This document shows positions 12,401 through 22,945 of a DNA stretch of 64,000 nucleotides, one piece after another; position 1 is the stretch's first letter; every line of letters starts with the position of its first letter. Source of the DNA: Mixophyes australis (lineage: Eukaryota; Chordata; Amphibia; Anura; Limnodynastidae); contig JAVHZZ010000004.1 in assembly GCA_036250195.1 (NCBI GenBank), forward strand, positions 140,339,229 to 140,403,228, read 5' to 3'. Made by a program: the position numbers and the translations under genes. Below the pieces are notes generated by a model, which saw nothing but the letters and a program-made list of their open reading frames with translations, was not told the origin of the DNA and searched no databases.

Positions 12401-15400
12401 TGAAAAACCATCATGGCTTCAGAAGATCCAGTCTGCCTGGGATACTAGGTGGTTAGGATAACGAAGGGAAATCGTTACTAACTCATGTATTTGATCAACT
12501 CCCAGCTTCTTCCTGCTGTTCACGACCACCTATAGGATGCTTGCAGATGGAAGCAACCAGATACACATTATGTGTTTGTGTGCTCCCATTTAAAAAGAAA
12601 AAGTTACAAGCTGTAAACTGGAAATAAAAGCTAGGTAACCTGTTACATCTGTGTAATTGGTAGTACATGTAATAGTGTGTGTAAACGCACAAGATTATTA
12701 TCTGCATGACAAGCTCTTCTAAGCTGCAACAGGCCATTGTTATATAGAACGGATGGACTACTACATGCTGCATATAAAATACTTAAAAGCTAGTCTATAG
12801 CAAAAGCTTTGTTTCTTACTATTACCTTACCTAATAGGATTATGTTGTATTCATATGTATTGTGCATACTAGATGCACTGGGCACCATAGTAAATAGCAT
12901 TGTTGCTGATAATGTGTAATACAGTGAGAAGATATGAGCAGATGCTGATTGATATGGAATGGAGCACTGGAAAGGGCAACCTTCTAACCTCTGCTTCTCT
13001 CCACAGATCTTTCTTTAGATATTCCCAGTCAATTCCGTAACAAACGTTCTAAGAACCAAGAAAACGGACCAACCTGCACCCTTAAAGGTACAACATGGTG
13101 ACTGTTATTGTAACTCCTTTTATGATTTTGTTCACGAATGGAAAGCTACTGTGAATTTTTGATGTTTTGTCATTGTATGATTAGACAGTGGACATATTTG
13201 GCAGGCATAATATTAATCATAGGTTTACATTTATCCCGTTTTTCCCACGAGTTCCTGTTTCTGCTACTAGCCTTCCTTTTTACATTTTTAATATTTAATC
13301 TTAGAAATCATACTCTATTCCAGTAAGCATTTTAGTATCTTAGGACCAACCACCAATAATAATTTTTTTAAAATATGGTCATGTATTAAAAAAGTGCAGT
13401 GATTTTATTTCTCTGTCTCCTGATACTCCAGTTATCTGCTGTGGGGATTTCAATAATGTGTTGGATTCTAATGTTGACAGGTGGAGGGAGGTGGGGGACA
13501 ATACACATGCTAAGAGATCAAAGTTTGCTGATTTGGTGGCAGAAATGGGTTTGGTGGATGTGTGGCGTCTGAGGCATCCGGCAGAGGTTTGTTTCTCATG
13601 TTTCTCCACTTCATATAACGCCTTCTCCCGAATTGATCTAGGACTTGTATCGGGGGAACTGCTGCCAGCTGTCTCTGGTGTCGCATATTTGCCAAGGGGA
13701 ATTTCAGATCATTCTCCATTGATATTAACAGTTGAACTTAATGTTTCTCGAGGTCAAGCATTCTGGAGGCTTAACCCCTTTTGGTTGACATTATTACAGG
13801 ATGGAAATATTTTAGAGTCCCAATGGGAGGAGTACTTTGCTACCAATGTGGATACAGCAGCCCTGTCTGTCGTTTGGGATTCCTTTAAGGCGTTTTTAAG
13901 AGGCTCTTTAATTAGAAGCATCAACTGTTTCAAGAGAGAATCTAGGTTGAAAGGCGATAGATTGGAAAAAGAGGTTGTGCGGTTGGAGGAAGTATATCTC
14001 TCCTCTCATGCGGTTTCTGATAGGATGGCTTGGTTAACAGTACAGAGAGAGTGGTCGGATTATTTGCTAGATAAATCAAGGCGTAAGTTATTTGCTAAAC
14101 ATACACAATACTTTGAAGCGGATAAGTGTGGTAGGTTTTTAGCTTATTTAGCTAGGTCTGAAAGGGCGGCGGCTGTAGTGGCGGGGATTACTGATACTTT
14201 GGGTGTCGTACATACCGTGACTGAAGAGATTAGTGATGTTTTCTATACGTATTTCAAAGAGGCTTATACGTCAAGAGCTGAGTACTCAGATTCTGATTTA
14301 GATACGTTTCTGGCGGCTGTTTCCATACCCGAACTGAGTATAGATGGTAGAGAAAGTTTGGAACTGTCAATTTCTGATGAGGAGATTGTAGCTGCAATAT
14401 CATCGTTCCCAAATGGTAGGGCTTCGGGCATAGATGGGATACCCATAGAGCTGTATAAGAAACATCTGGGGTTTTTTGTGCCTCGCCTGAAGGACATGTT
14501 TACAAGTTTTAGAGATCAGGGGTGTGTGTCTCCGTCTATGTCTGAAGCCATTATAGTTCTTATCCCTAAAACGGAAAAGGATCCCTTGTTTCCAGAATCA
14601 TACAGACCGATATCGTTACTGGCAACGGATATTAAGATTTTAGCAAAAATTTTGGCGACACGGTTGAACCGGGTGATTAGTGAGATAGTGCATCCTGATC
14701 AAACTAGTTTAATGCCAGGAAAATCTACGGCCATAAATCTGCGAAGCCTTTTTTGTCATTTACAGTTGCCCCATCCTGCGGAGGAGGAGGCGGTGGTGGT
14801 GTCCTTGGATGCTGCTAGGGCCTTTGACTCTGTGGAGTGAAGGTACCTGTGGGCGGTGCTTTTGAAATTTGGGTTTGGACCGTTTTTTATTCAGTGGATT
14901 AGACTTTTGTATTCTTGTCCTACAGCTAGAGTCTGTGTAAATGGCTTTATGTCCCGCCAGTTTGTTATGGGCAGAGGTACCAGACAGGGATGTCCCCTGT
15001 CCCCTGCTCTGTTTGCCCTTGCCATAGAGCCATTGGCATGTGTGGTAAGAATGCAGTCAGATATTACTGGTTTAAGGATGGGCTGCAGGACGGACAAGAT
15101 TGCCCTTTATGCAGATGATATGCTACTTTTTTTGTCATATCCTGATAAATCGTTGCCAAATCTACTCCATGTGGTCTCGGTGTTCGGTAGATACTCAGGA
15201 CTTTTGATTAACTGGGATAAATCTAGCGTAACTCCGATCAGGGGAACCTGCCCTACGGGCCAAGTTCTGCAGACTTCTCTTAAATGGACTCCGGTATTTA
15301 AATATCTTGGTATCTGGATTTCTAGTGATATGGGTCAGTATATTCAGCGTAATGTTCAACCTCAGATTGATTATCTTAAGAGTCGAGTTGGGGTGTGGAA

Positions 15401-18400
15401 GCAGCTGCCATTGTCGGTCACAGGTAGAATTAATCTGGTCAAAATGATAGTTCAACCAAAGTTTCTGTATGTTTTGCAGCAGTCGCCGGTCTATATCCCC
15501 CATAGTACATTCCGTTACATAGAACGTCTTATGGCCTCTTTGGTATGGGCGGGCAGGAGGGCAAAAGTTAAACTCACTACTTTATATCGTTCTCGAGGAT
15601 CGGGGGGCTTGGCTTTGCCGAATCTACGGCTTTATTATTTTTCCTCCCAGTTAGCACATATTGAAATTTGGTTTAGGTCAAGGCTGGGTCTAGACTTGCA
15701 TGATTTTTTGGTTTCTGAGACAGGATCTAGTCATACACGTGTGCAGTTTCTTCTGGCCGGGAGAAAAGTTGGGAGGGACCCCCCTTTATTAATACAGGCC
15801 ATGAAGGTTTGGAGATTGTCGTCCCAGATTGGAGGGGGATTGGATCTGGATCCATGCACTCCACTATGGGACAATTTGGATTTTGGAGAACTGATTAAGA
15901 TGGAGGGGGCTGGAGCTTGGCGGAACTACAATATAACACACATTGGACAATTGTATGAGAACGGTATATTATATTCATTTGAGCAACTTCAGACACTACA
16001 TGAACTACCTAGGGGTTACTTTTATAGATATTTGCAATTAAGACATGCTCTGGCCTCGCAGTTTCGGGAAGCTACCCCGAGCTTTAACGCAGATTCCTTA
16101 AGGGTGCAACTGTCAAGGTTGGGCCAGAGGCGGAAAATCTCTTTTCTGTATTCAATTTTGGTGAAAGGATCTGGCGAAGGGGGCTTGCCGGAGCTGCGAT
16201 GCAGGTGGGAGGGAGATCTGGGGCGTCTTAGTGATAAGGCATGGGGTATGGTGTTATGTAGCCCAAAGGAGGTCATCACATCGGTTAGATTTCGCCAAGT
16301 TCAATTTTTTCTGTTACACAGAGCATATCTCACCCCTCTTCGGCTTTCTAAGTTCAGTGGTGGTCAGAAAGTGTTGTGTCCCAAATGTAGGAGCGAGGAG
16401 GGGGGCTTCTGGCATATGCTTTGGGAGTGTCCGCTGGTTTCATCCTTTTGGGGAGAAGTGGAGGACTGTATTAAAAGATTGGAGGTGGGAGTGATTGCCC
16501 TGAGTCCAAGGCTCTGTATATTCGGTTTAGGCCTGAACAAAAAAACTCGTAGACTCATTAGATTGCTTATCAATACGTTACTCATGCTGGCAAAGGTAGT
16601 GATAGCTAGGAAATGGATGGCACCAGAAGGTCCAACATTGAATAGCTGGATTGACCTTGTTAACGATACAGTCGGCCATGAAAGGTTCATGTATACCAGC
16701 AGGAATTTGGTGGATAAGTATGAAAGAATATGGTATAGATGGAGGATATCCCCGTATGTCACGGAGGGATTGAGGGAAGTGGAACTCTCCTGATTGAAGC
16801 TTGGGACAGACATCCAGCCACCTATTATGTTATTAAGATCAATGATTGTATCTTGTATTACCAAAGCTGTACCATTATCTCACTATATCTTGAAAAAATG
16901 TATATATCTTTACTTGGAAATGTGAATGTCAATGTTTTTTGCTTTTTCTAACTGCATGGTGTATAAATACTTGACAATGCTTGTAACACTGTATGGGGTA
17001 TAGTTGGGGGGATAGCCTACTGTGTTGGGCTTTTTTGTTGTTTAAAGGAAAAAATGCAATAAAATTTTACCTGATTTAAAAAAAAATATGGTCATGTATG
17101 AAGGTACTTTTTTGTCAACTTTTAGGAATATTTCTAATTCATCAAATTGAGGACACTGAGACCATGGACTTTTTTCATTGCTTTTAATCCACCCTCTATA
17201 TCCCCTGCCTGTAGTCAAGTTTTTTTTTGGGTTTTTATTTTTTTTGAGTGGGCACAGAACAGGTTGATTTTCTGTTGGGCAGCTAATATACCTAGATTTG
17301 TTTCTTTTTCATTTTAATTTGCCACTGGGCTCTCTTTAACTGCTGGGCTGTCTACCCATTGTTGCAAGCAAGAGGAGGCTGGTGCCTCTCTGAGAGCATA
17401 TTCCGCTTCAGCTTGGGTCTTCCAGGCTGTGTAAAAGTGGCCGGAACAACTTTTTGTGGCTTGCAATGTGGGAAGCCCAGTAACTAGTGTCCTGGGTTGG
17501 CACATCAGATATGGAGACACCTCTCAGATGGACGCAGCTCTGGATGTGGGTCTCTTAGGGACCAGAATTTTCGGTTTCGGATGTGTCAACTCACTCCACA
17601 TTCTCGGTTTCAGCGTCTAAGTAGTAGATTTTGTTCATGATTTCTTAAGCGTGAAGCGCGACAGGAACATTACCCAGGCAACGGTGGGAAAAGTTCCTTC
17701 CTGCTGGTAAAGGTGCCAGAAGAGTGATGTACTAATTGTTTTTGTCCTTTTGTCTGGTGTCACAAGAGCAGCAGTCTGTTCCTCACAGTGATCAACGTAG
17801 CCACTAATAGACCTGACCCACAAAGCATCCAGTGACCTAGGATAATTGTCTGCATTATGGGTAGTCAACCCACCTGGCAGAGACTGGGGTGGGAGCTTGC
17901 GTGCTTCTTTTCAGGGATAAGGGGTTCTCTCCCACTTAAGATTCCTGGGTGAGGGACATTATGGATGGGGCATTTATCCTCCTCGGAGCGCCGTCCAGAG
18001 CGGACGAAGTGTTAGGCTTTGCGAGAAGGCAATCGGAGTTTGCACAGTTGGGTGTAATCACCACAGTACCTACAGAACAGGTAGGGTTTATTTAATCATG
18101 TTTTGGTTCAAACCATATAGTGCTTTAAACCATTTTGAACCTCAAGTCCTTGTTTGGGTGGACAAGTTCAAGATGGAGTCCTTGAGTTGTCATATACAGT
18201 ATAGAATTGGGTGAGACCTTGACCATCCAGATGTTTTAATCTGAGAAGGTCACTATGTCTTCACACGCTCGCATTTTGGTCTTGCCAATTCCCATTTTTT
18301 GCTAGTGAGAGCTTCCTTTTTATATAGCAGTCATGGCCTACCTCTGAGGTCCATGGGGATGACAATATCTTGATAAAGGCTGAAACCTCCCGTAAAACAC

Positions 18401-21400
18401 TATCCTGAGAAATGACAGTGAGAAATGATTCCAACCCTGGGACTTCAATACCAGAGATCCAACTTGGTCCCTACCAAGAGACTGGTCCTTCTGAGCCAGA
18501 CGTGGTAGGGTTCTTTTTGGGAGGTTGATGCTGTTGTATTGCTTAAGCTCTTCTGGGTTTGTGGTTGGATTCTAGACAGCAGAGACCAGATGGTCTGTTA
18601 CGTAGACCGGTTAGGTCTATTGGCTCCCTGTCGAATGTTGTCCGGGTTGGAATGAGATTCCAGGGAACGTCTCGACTTCGAGGTTGTGCAGTTGCAAGGT
18701 TTCATTCAGACGCAATCCAAATTGAATTGTTCTCGAAATGGGTAGTGTTTACTTTTCAATTGATGCCTCTATGGATTTAATACTCTATTTCTGGAAGGGC
18801 TTTCCATGCGGGAGAAGACCACGAGTTTAGTCTAATGCTACTGCAGTGGCGTACATTAAGTATCGGAAAGACTGAAGAGCTCAGGCGCTGGGCAGTACTG
18901 TGTGTGCTGGCAATATCGGCACTGTTTATGCCAGATGGCTAGAGTGATTGGCTCAAGCACATGGGATCCACATGTGTCTATTGTAGATCCTATGTCGCTC
19001 CCATGTTGTTGGGATTTTTATTTGTGTTTTTTTTAATTTTATTGCATTTATATTTCGTTAAAACGGGTCCAGATGTTGTTGGTGACACCAGACTAGCCAA
19101 AACGTTTGTGGAATGCAGACATTCTCTGAATGTAGGTGGGTCCATCTCCGCGTTTTCCCCTAGGAAAGGATTTGCTTACTATGGGACCATTCTACCATTA
19201 GGGATTAGCACGGCTGGTTTTGCATAAACTGTGTGGTAGTCATCATTCTTAGATATCAAGGTCATGCATAGAGCTCAAATGCCTTTTTCAGCAAAGAATT
19301 GTTTTAGGGTTTGGCAGACTTATGTGTCTTTTTTTTTTTCATCCTTTCAGCTGAGGTGGTTTTTAGATTCTACTCAAATCAGGTCATCGCGATGTTGGCA
19401 TTCGGTCAGAGTTGTAAGAGGAAGAGATATCTCTTCTTTTTCTGGATGTTGTCAAGGCAGTAAGATGTGTTGGAAGAACATTAGATTGAAGGGTGGCTGA
19501 TGATATTCTGGTCGTCTATGATTCTTCTAAATAGGCTGTTATCCGAACAGATATTTGTTAAATGGAGTACTTCAGTGTTTGTCACGCTTATGCTGGAGTG
19601 GAGAAATCTATTGCTTTATATTGTGAAGACTTATTTTGTCAGATCACTAAGCGCTTCGTGGGTGGTGCAACACAGTGCTTCGGCTGAGCAACTGTGTCAG
19701 ACGCAAAAACAATTACCTGGAAAAAAAAATGTTTATATGTATGAACTGAACACCAACTTTCTGCCTAAGGACGCCGCCAGTTTTACTTAGAAGATCGCAC
19801 TGCAACTCGGTACCCACCCAGATGGGGATCCTTGGGACGTTTCCTTGGTCTTGCTGTCCCCTAGTTGTATGAAGGAGAACTGGATCTTTATTTTTCTCTG
19901 AATCCATTGGTGCCCTAGTTCTCCTGTTTCTCCTTTTTTCTTTCTTTCCAATTCTGTCCTGCAGTATGGGGATATAGAGAAGGAAGGAGCAAAAGCTGTA
20001 AAATCATTTTTTTTTTTTTTTAAGTGCCTGTGTCCTAATTGGAGCCTCAATATCCCATTGGCTCATTCTTGCCCAACGGATTTAACATGAATATAAAAAT
20101 CAGTTTTTCTCCTTTTTTGTGGTTGATTGGCCTTTAAAATCCAAGTTGGTATAAACATGTTATGATTCAGGTCTTATGTAGGTGTCAGATCTCTGGCTTG
20201 CAGCTATTATAACCACCTCTTATCTTTACTTTTAAGACTGTCTTCGCAGCTTCACAGACCTGGAGGAGTTGGATGAGACAGAGCTCTACATGTGCCTGAA
20301 ATGCAAAAAGAAACAGAAATCCACAAAAAAATTTTGGATCCAGAAACTTCCAAAGGTACCACCACTCAGAGGGCTAAGGGCAGCAAAAATCCTACTCATA
20401 CTTATGAAGATTCTTGTCTTTGTCCCTGCCTCATGTTCGTATAATCCTGATAAGTTAAAGCAGCGTAACCCATTCAATATAAGCCAATTGTAGTAGCCCT
20501 AAACTCTATTTATACATTATACTTCCCTCAGTTTGTAGAAGTCAGGGTGAATTGCAGAGGTCTTCAAAAAGAAGGGTCAACACTGCAAGTATTGCATAAA
20601 CAATGTATTTGTCAATAAAAACCTTCGACACTTATGAAATGCTTGTAATTTTGCTTCAGTATACCATAGCAACATCTGACAGAAAGGTCTAAAAACACTG
20701 AAGCAGCAAACTTATGAAAACTGAAAACCAATACTTGTGTCATTCTCAATACTGTACATGTGTTTATTGAATGTGGCAGGTTATACAGGAGTAGATTGAG
20801 AACTAAGTTTCTTCTTTGTCAGTCATGTACAGTGTGTTCCTCCTCCCTCCTTCAGCTGCTTCTAGAGCAGACAGCTGATCATTCAGCACAACAACTGGTA
20901 TGTGTGTCAGGGGATAATAAAGCCAAAAACTAGGTTATATAATATTATGTAACACATTATCTAGATAATGAACAGCTTTTTTTTTTTTTTTTTTTTAAAA
21001 AAAAAAGATTGCTGCTGTTCTGCTTTAACAGGCAATGTTTGCTTCTGTTTCTACAGGTTCTTTGCTTACACTTGAAAAGATTTCATTGGACAGCTTACCT
21101 TAGGAACAAGGTCGACACATATGTAGACTGTCCACTGCGGGGACTGGACATGAAGTGTTTCTTGTTGGAGGTAATTACTATTATCATGTTCGTACTATTT
21201 TTAGGGATGCCTTTAAAAAGTAATAACCCTCCCTCCCCTCTTCCCTTCCCTGTTCCCTTCCCCTTTTCTAAAACATAAAAATAAGAGGAAACCTCTTGTA
21301 TATTTTCTTGTTTATTATGCTGTTTGTATTTTTCATGCTGTTTCCTCTTCAAGTAAAGAGTTTAAATAGAAAAGAAAAAAGTAATCCTGTAAACCCACTG

Positions 21401-22945
21401 GCACGTGAAATGTGATAACATTTGACATGTTGGTAATGAGCCTTTGCAGACAGGTACGGGTCAGTGGAGAATGCCACAATTATCCTAGTGAAAAGATTAC
21501 AGGGAAAGTAAATAAATGGAGCAGGCAGCATCAAAGAACAGTGCCAAGTACATATTTTTACTAGCATTCAAAAAAAGAAGTTGGTAACTGCTTGTATCTG
21601 AACACCAGGGGGTGAGGGGTCTTATAGACACCAATGGATGGTACCATTATAACATTTACTGCAATCTTCTCCTGAATTGCTGATTTGTGTAATTTCTTCA
21701 TAACATGAAATACATTTTCTTTCTCTCTCTCTCATTGTGAGACAGCCAGAAAATATGGGCCCAGATAGCTGCCTTTATGATCTAGCAGCTGTTGTTGTTC
21801 ATCATGGTTCAGGGTGAGTACAGAACAACTGCTTGTTTATCTTTGGGTTCTCCTGTTTTAAGATTCTACTGCTTGGAGTTCAGCGATGAAATTGTTCAAC
21901 ATTAAACTGCAGCTGAGACAACAGTAGATCTGAATTCTTTCATCCCTGACAGATTACAGCCTTGACCTTGGGTAGTTATTCCCATGCTCTACCCTATAAA
22001 GTTTAATTTGATAATATTGGTATTTATAGGTATAGCAGTACCCTTAAGAAAGCTGTTGCAGTTGGACTTACATTTATTTTATTTGTTTGGTTTGTTTTCT
22101 TTTGTTTTTTTTGTTTTTTTTTATAGATTCACACGATTCTAGGTTTAGCACTTTTGCATCTGGAGATGCTATCTTTAAACGTAAGGTGCTGCGCACTGCA
22201 TCTGAGCATACCCTCCCTTAGGGATAGCTTTGGGATTTCTCTATGGTCCCCATAGGGATTTTTGTACTTAAGTTAAATCCTTTCCTCTGAATCCATAGGA
22301 AAGAGGGACATTTTAAGCCCTCCTTTTATGCTTTTGTTATCATTTTATCTAGTTTGAAAACAAGGGTTTTCTGCTTCTCTCCTCCTTCTATAGTCCTTTG
22401 GGGCTTTTTTAGTAAAATAACTGAAGTCTTGTGCAGTCAATTGGGGTATAAAGAGGCAAAAGCTTTACCTTCTTGCCATTAAATTTGGAGCGCACAAGTT
22501 CCATATCACCGCACTCTATACGCAAGGTCTCACATGTCCCGCATGGAGTGATAGAAAAAGGATTTAACATAAGTACAAAAATAAAATTTTTGCCAAGTAA
22601 AAAAAAACAACCAAGTTGGTGGAAGACAAAGCTAAATATGTGCAATATACATATGTGGGTGTGTTTGTGTAATATATATGTGGGTGTATGTATATAATAT
22701 ATATGTTTATGTGTATAATATATATGTATATATGATCTCTCAACACTTTTTTTCTACATTTCTTCTTTATATCGGATAGTGTTGGTTCTGGTCACTACAC
22801 AGCTTATGCCACCCATGAAGGACGCTGGTTCCACTTCAATGACAGTACAGTAACCCTAACAGAAGAGGAGACTGTGGTGAAAGCAAAAGCATATATTTTG
22901 TTCTATGTGGAGCGTCCAATCCCTGGCAGCCCAGAAAAACTATGA
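3376..22945 (+). CDS. USP3: USP3, ubiquitin carboxyl-terminal hydrolase 3 (3' part, nine exons)
   Basis: Deubiquitinase of the USP (C19) cysteine-protease family; the known family member removes ubiquitin from histones H2A/H2B in the nucleus. Coding pieces are 3376-3489, 4470-4583, 9768-9914, 11072-11178, 13007-13087, 20237-20355, 21057-21170, 21746-21813 and 22780-22945. All have AG acceptors and GT donors, and every phase joins correctly. Together they encode 342 residues; numbered from the human protein they run from 179 to exactly 520, the human length, so no exon is missing downstream. The ZnF-UBP domain and the catalytic-Cys box (about residue 168) are not in the window and must lie upstream. 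Visible family marks are the two Cys pairs of the catalytic-domain zinc ribbon (CLIC in exon 4, CLKC in exon 6 of this set) and the His box in the last exon. Introns carry many transposons, but the exons show no lesions. Identification rests on near-identity of most exons to the remembered human protein. Confidence 0.97.
4470..4583 (+). CDS. USP3: USP3 coding exon (residues 216-254)
   Basis: Acceptor gttttgtag ends at 4469; donor gtaatt begins at 4584. It encodes SLVEEFRKTLCALWQGN followed by QAAFSPESLFYVVWKIMPNF, helical parts of the USP catalytic core. Phase 2 in and out (one base completes Val 216, two bases of Arg 254 are left over), matching both neighbours. Confidence 0.95.
4960..7750 (+). 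mobile_element. DIRS-like retrotransposon remnant B1 (gag, RT, RNase H pieces)
   Basis: A gag-like frame from 5946 to 6641 (231 codons open) contains LKSIYMGAGAALRP, typical of DIRS gag domains. An RT part at about 6905-7150 contains RPFLNTKLRVDRFKMEFLRS and an LYLDDLLLK motif near 7100-7135, with frame changes between them. RNase H-like text lies at about 7380-7740. Left boundary is uncertain (5' part very degenerate). Lies in the USP3 intron 4584-9767. Confidence 0.65.
8110..9285 (+). mobile_element. DIRS-like retrotransposon remnant B2 (RT start joined to recombinase end)
   Basis: RT N-terminal text (LYSKFFLFPKPDGSF, then LNLKALNLHL) at about 8225-8325 is followed within 100 bp by recombinase text. 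This ends with QLCWVATWSSVHTYK and DSSFGRSVLC at about 8820-8930, where the Tyr of HTYK is the expected nucleophile. An internal complementary region lies at 9015-9065 and an ITR-like end (gtgccaactccatgg) at about 9205-9285. Most of RT, all of RNase H and the start of the recombinase are deleted, and stops interrupt the frames. Confidence 0.62.
9286..10633 (+). other. USP3 intron sequence around exon 9768-9914
   Basis: AT-rich intron. Apart from the exon I see no gene. Nothing recognisable in 9915-10633. Confidence 0.5.
9768..9914 (+). CDS. USP3: USP3 coding exon (residues 254-303)
   Basis: Acceptor ttattcag ends at 9767; donor gtaagt begins at 9915. It opens with the USP signature GYQQQDAHEFMRYLLDHLHL, where Gln-Gln-Asp-Ala-His-Glu-Phe is the conserved QQDA.EF box. 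The second half, a Ser/Asn-rich stretch up to Lys-Cys-Cys, is clearly different from the human protein, as expected for a surface linker. It lies 0.5 kb beyond a large DIRS remnant. Confidence 0.95.
10634..10946 (-). mobile_element. tRNA-derived SINE with L2-like tail, copy 1
   Basis: Read on the minus strand it begins GGGCAGCACGGTGGC. A pol III box A (TGGCTTAGTGG, complement of 10925-10935) and a weaker box B (AGTTTGATTCC, complement of 10881-10891) follow. It ends in GCGCTATATAAAT, the same tail as the L2 elements nearby. It includes the wide-spread gggaggaaa..ggagcacccgga block. A second copy lies at 35067-35362. Confidence 0.8.
11072..11178 (+). CDS. USP3: USP3 coding exon (residues 303-339)
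   Basis: Acceptor tatgttacag ends at 11071; donor gtaggt begins at 11179. It encodes NGASTVVTSVFGGILQNEV followed by NCLICGTESRKFDPFL. The Cys-Leu-Ile-Cys pair is the first half of the zinc ribbon inserted in many USP catalytic domains; the second half is in the exon at 20237. Confidence 0.95.
11179..13006 (+). other. USP3 intron, nothing recognised
   Basis: AT-rich, no protein-coding similarity and no transposon ends that I can support. Open frames here are short and have biased codons. Confidence 0.5.
13007..13087 (+). CDS. USP3: USP3 coding exon (residues 339-366)
   Basis: Acceptor ctccacag ends at 13006; donor gtacaa begins at 13088. It encodes LSLDIPSQFRNKRSKNQENG and a short variable end. 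The intron that follows (13088-20236) has been enlarged to over 7 kb by an L1 and a DIRS remnant. Confidence 0.93.
13387..17082 (+). mobile_element. Tx1-like L1 LINE, 5'-truncated, with target-site duplication
   Basis: Non-LTR retrotransposon copy of 3696 bp flanked by a 17-bp duplication AAAATATGGTCATGTAT at 13370-13386 and 17083-17099. It is truncated inside the endonuclease domain (first recognisable motif CCGDFNNV at about 13437-13460). It includes almost all of ORF2, a 289-bp 3' region and an AATAAA at 17058-17063. The low number of lesions and the preserved duplication point to a fairly young insertion. It lies in the USP3 intron 13088-20236 in sense orientation. Confidence 0.93.
13431..16793 (+). 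pseudogene. L1 ORF2 endonuclease/reverse transcriptase with one stop
   Basis: The frame is open from the truncated 5' end to 16793 with a single in-frame TGA at 14838-14840, in a position where the Tx1/L1 family has Trp (context FDSVE then stop then RYLW). Domains in order: end of the APE-type endonuclease (GDFN, then SRIDL and SDHSPL), RT motifs (SYRPISLLATDIKILAK; SLDAARAFDSVE; GTRQGCPLSPALFALAIEPL; ALYADDMLLF with YADD at 15108-15119), and a C-terminal zinc knuckle (CPKCRSEEGGFWHMLWECP) near 16378-16435. Such ORF2 proteins nick DNA and copy their RNA into the site. Codon use differs from the USP3 exons. The truncated start means no functional endonuclease. Stop is TGA at 16791-16793. Confidence 0.9.
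17190..20105 (+). mobile_element. DIRS-like retrotransposon remnant C
   Basis: RT-like text lies at about 18130-18400 (VDKFKMESLS; RSHFGLANSHF). Recombinase-end text VRSLSASWVVQHSASAEQLC is at about 19640-19700, followed by LPKDAASF. An internal complementary motif (ttctctgaatccattggtgcc) is near 19894-19915. A terminal motif (ggatttaacatgaatataaaaatc) ends near 20102. Stops and frame changes are everywhere. It sits directly after the L1 and 130 bp before a USP3 exon. Confidence 0.6.
20237..20355 (+). CDS. USP3: USP3 coding exon (residues 366-405)
   Basis: Acceptor cttttaag ends at 20236 (AAG instead of the usual CAG); donor gtacca begins at 20356. It encodes CLRSFTDLEELDETELYMCL followed by KCKKKQKSTKKFWIQKLPK. 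Cys-Leu-Lys-Cys completes the zinc ribbon begun in the exon at 11072. The exon lies only about 130 bp after the end of a DIRS remnant. Confidence 0.95.
20356..21745 (+). other. USP3 introns around exon 21057-21170
   Basis: AT-rich. Contains a T run at about 20979-20996 next to an A run, and a pyrimidine-rich stretch at 21225-21265. No gene or element recognised. Confidence 0.5.
21057..21170 (+). CDS. USP3: USP3 coding exon (residues 406-443)
   Basis: Acceptor gtttctacag ends at 21056; donor gtaatt begins at 21171. In phase 0 on both sides. It encodes VLCLHLKRFHWTAYLRNKVD and then a segment ending MKCFLLE. LxLHLKRF is a recognised USP family motif. Two residues differ from the human CNS-style sequence near the end (Cys-Pro for Glu-Phe, Phe for Tyr). 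Confidence 0.95.
21746..21813 (+). CDS. USP3: USP3 coding exon (residues 444-466)
   Basis: Acceptor gtgagacag ends at 21745, preceded by a strong CT tract; donor gtgagt begins at 21814. It encodes PENMGPDSCLYDLAAVVVHH followed by Gly-Ser and two bases of Gly. The Asn-Met-Gly-Pro-Asp start is the variable part of the human counterpart. Confidence 0.94.
22115..22590 (+). mobile_element. DIRS-like 3' end fragment D
   Basis: Starts in recombinase C-terminal text (FASGDAIFKRKVLRTASEH) at about 22145-22210. It passes through the internal complementary motif (gggatttttgtacttaagtt) at about 22255-22290 and ends with ggatttaacataagtacaaaaat near 22559-22582. Only the last 0.5 kb of an element is present. 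It lies in the 0.97-kb USP3 intron before the last exon. Confidence 0.65.
22780..22945 (+). CDS. USP3: USP3 last coding exon with catalytic His box and stop
   Basis: Acceptor atcggatag ends at 22779; TGA stop at 22943-22945. It encodes the His box VGSGHYTAYATHEGRWFHFN and then the DSTVTL segment. The catalytic His codon is 22793-22795, equivalent to human His471. The Asn-Asp pair after the Phe supplies the third polar residue of the triad. The last ten residues (RPIPGSPEKL) differ from the human tail, the usual pattern for this end. The exon follows 180 bp after a partial DIRS element. Confidence 0.95.
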
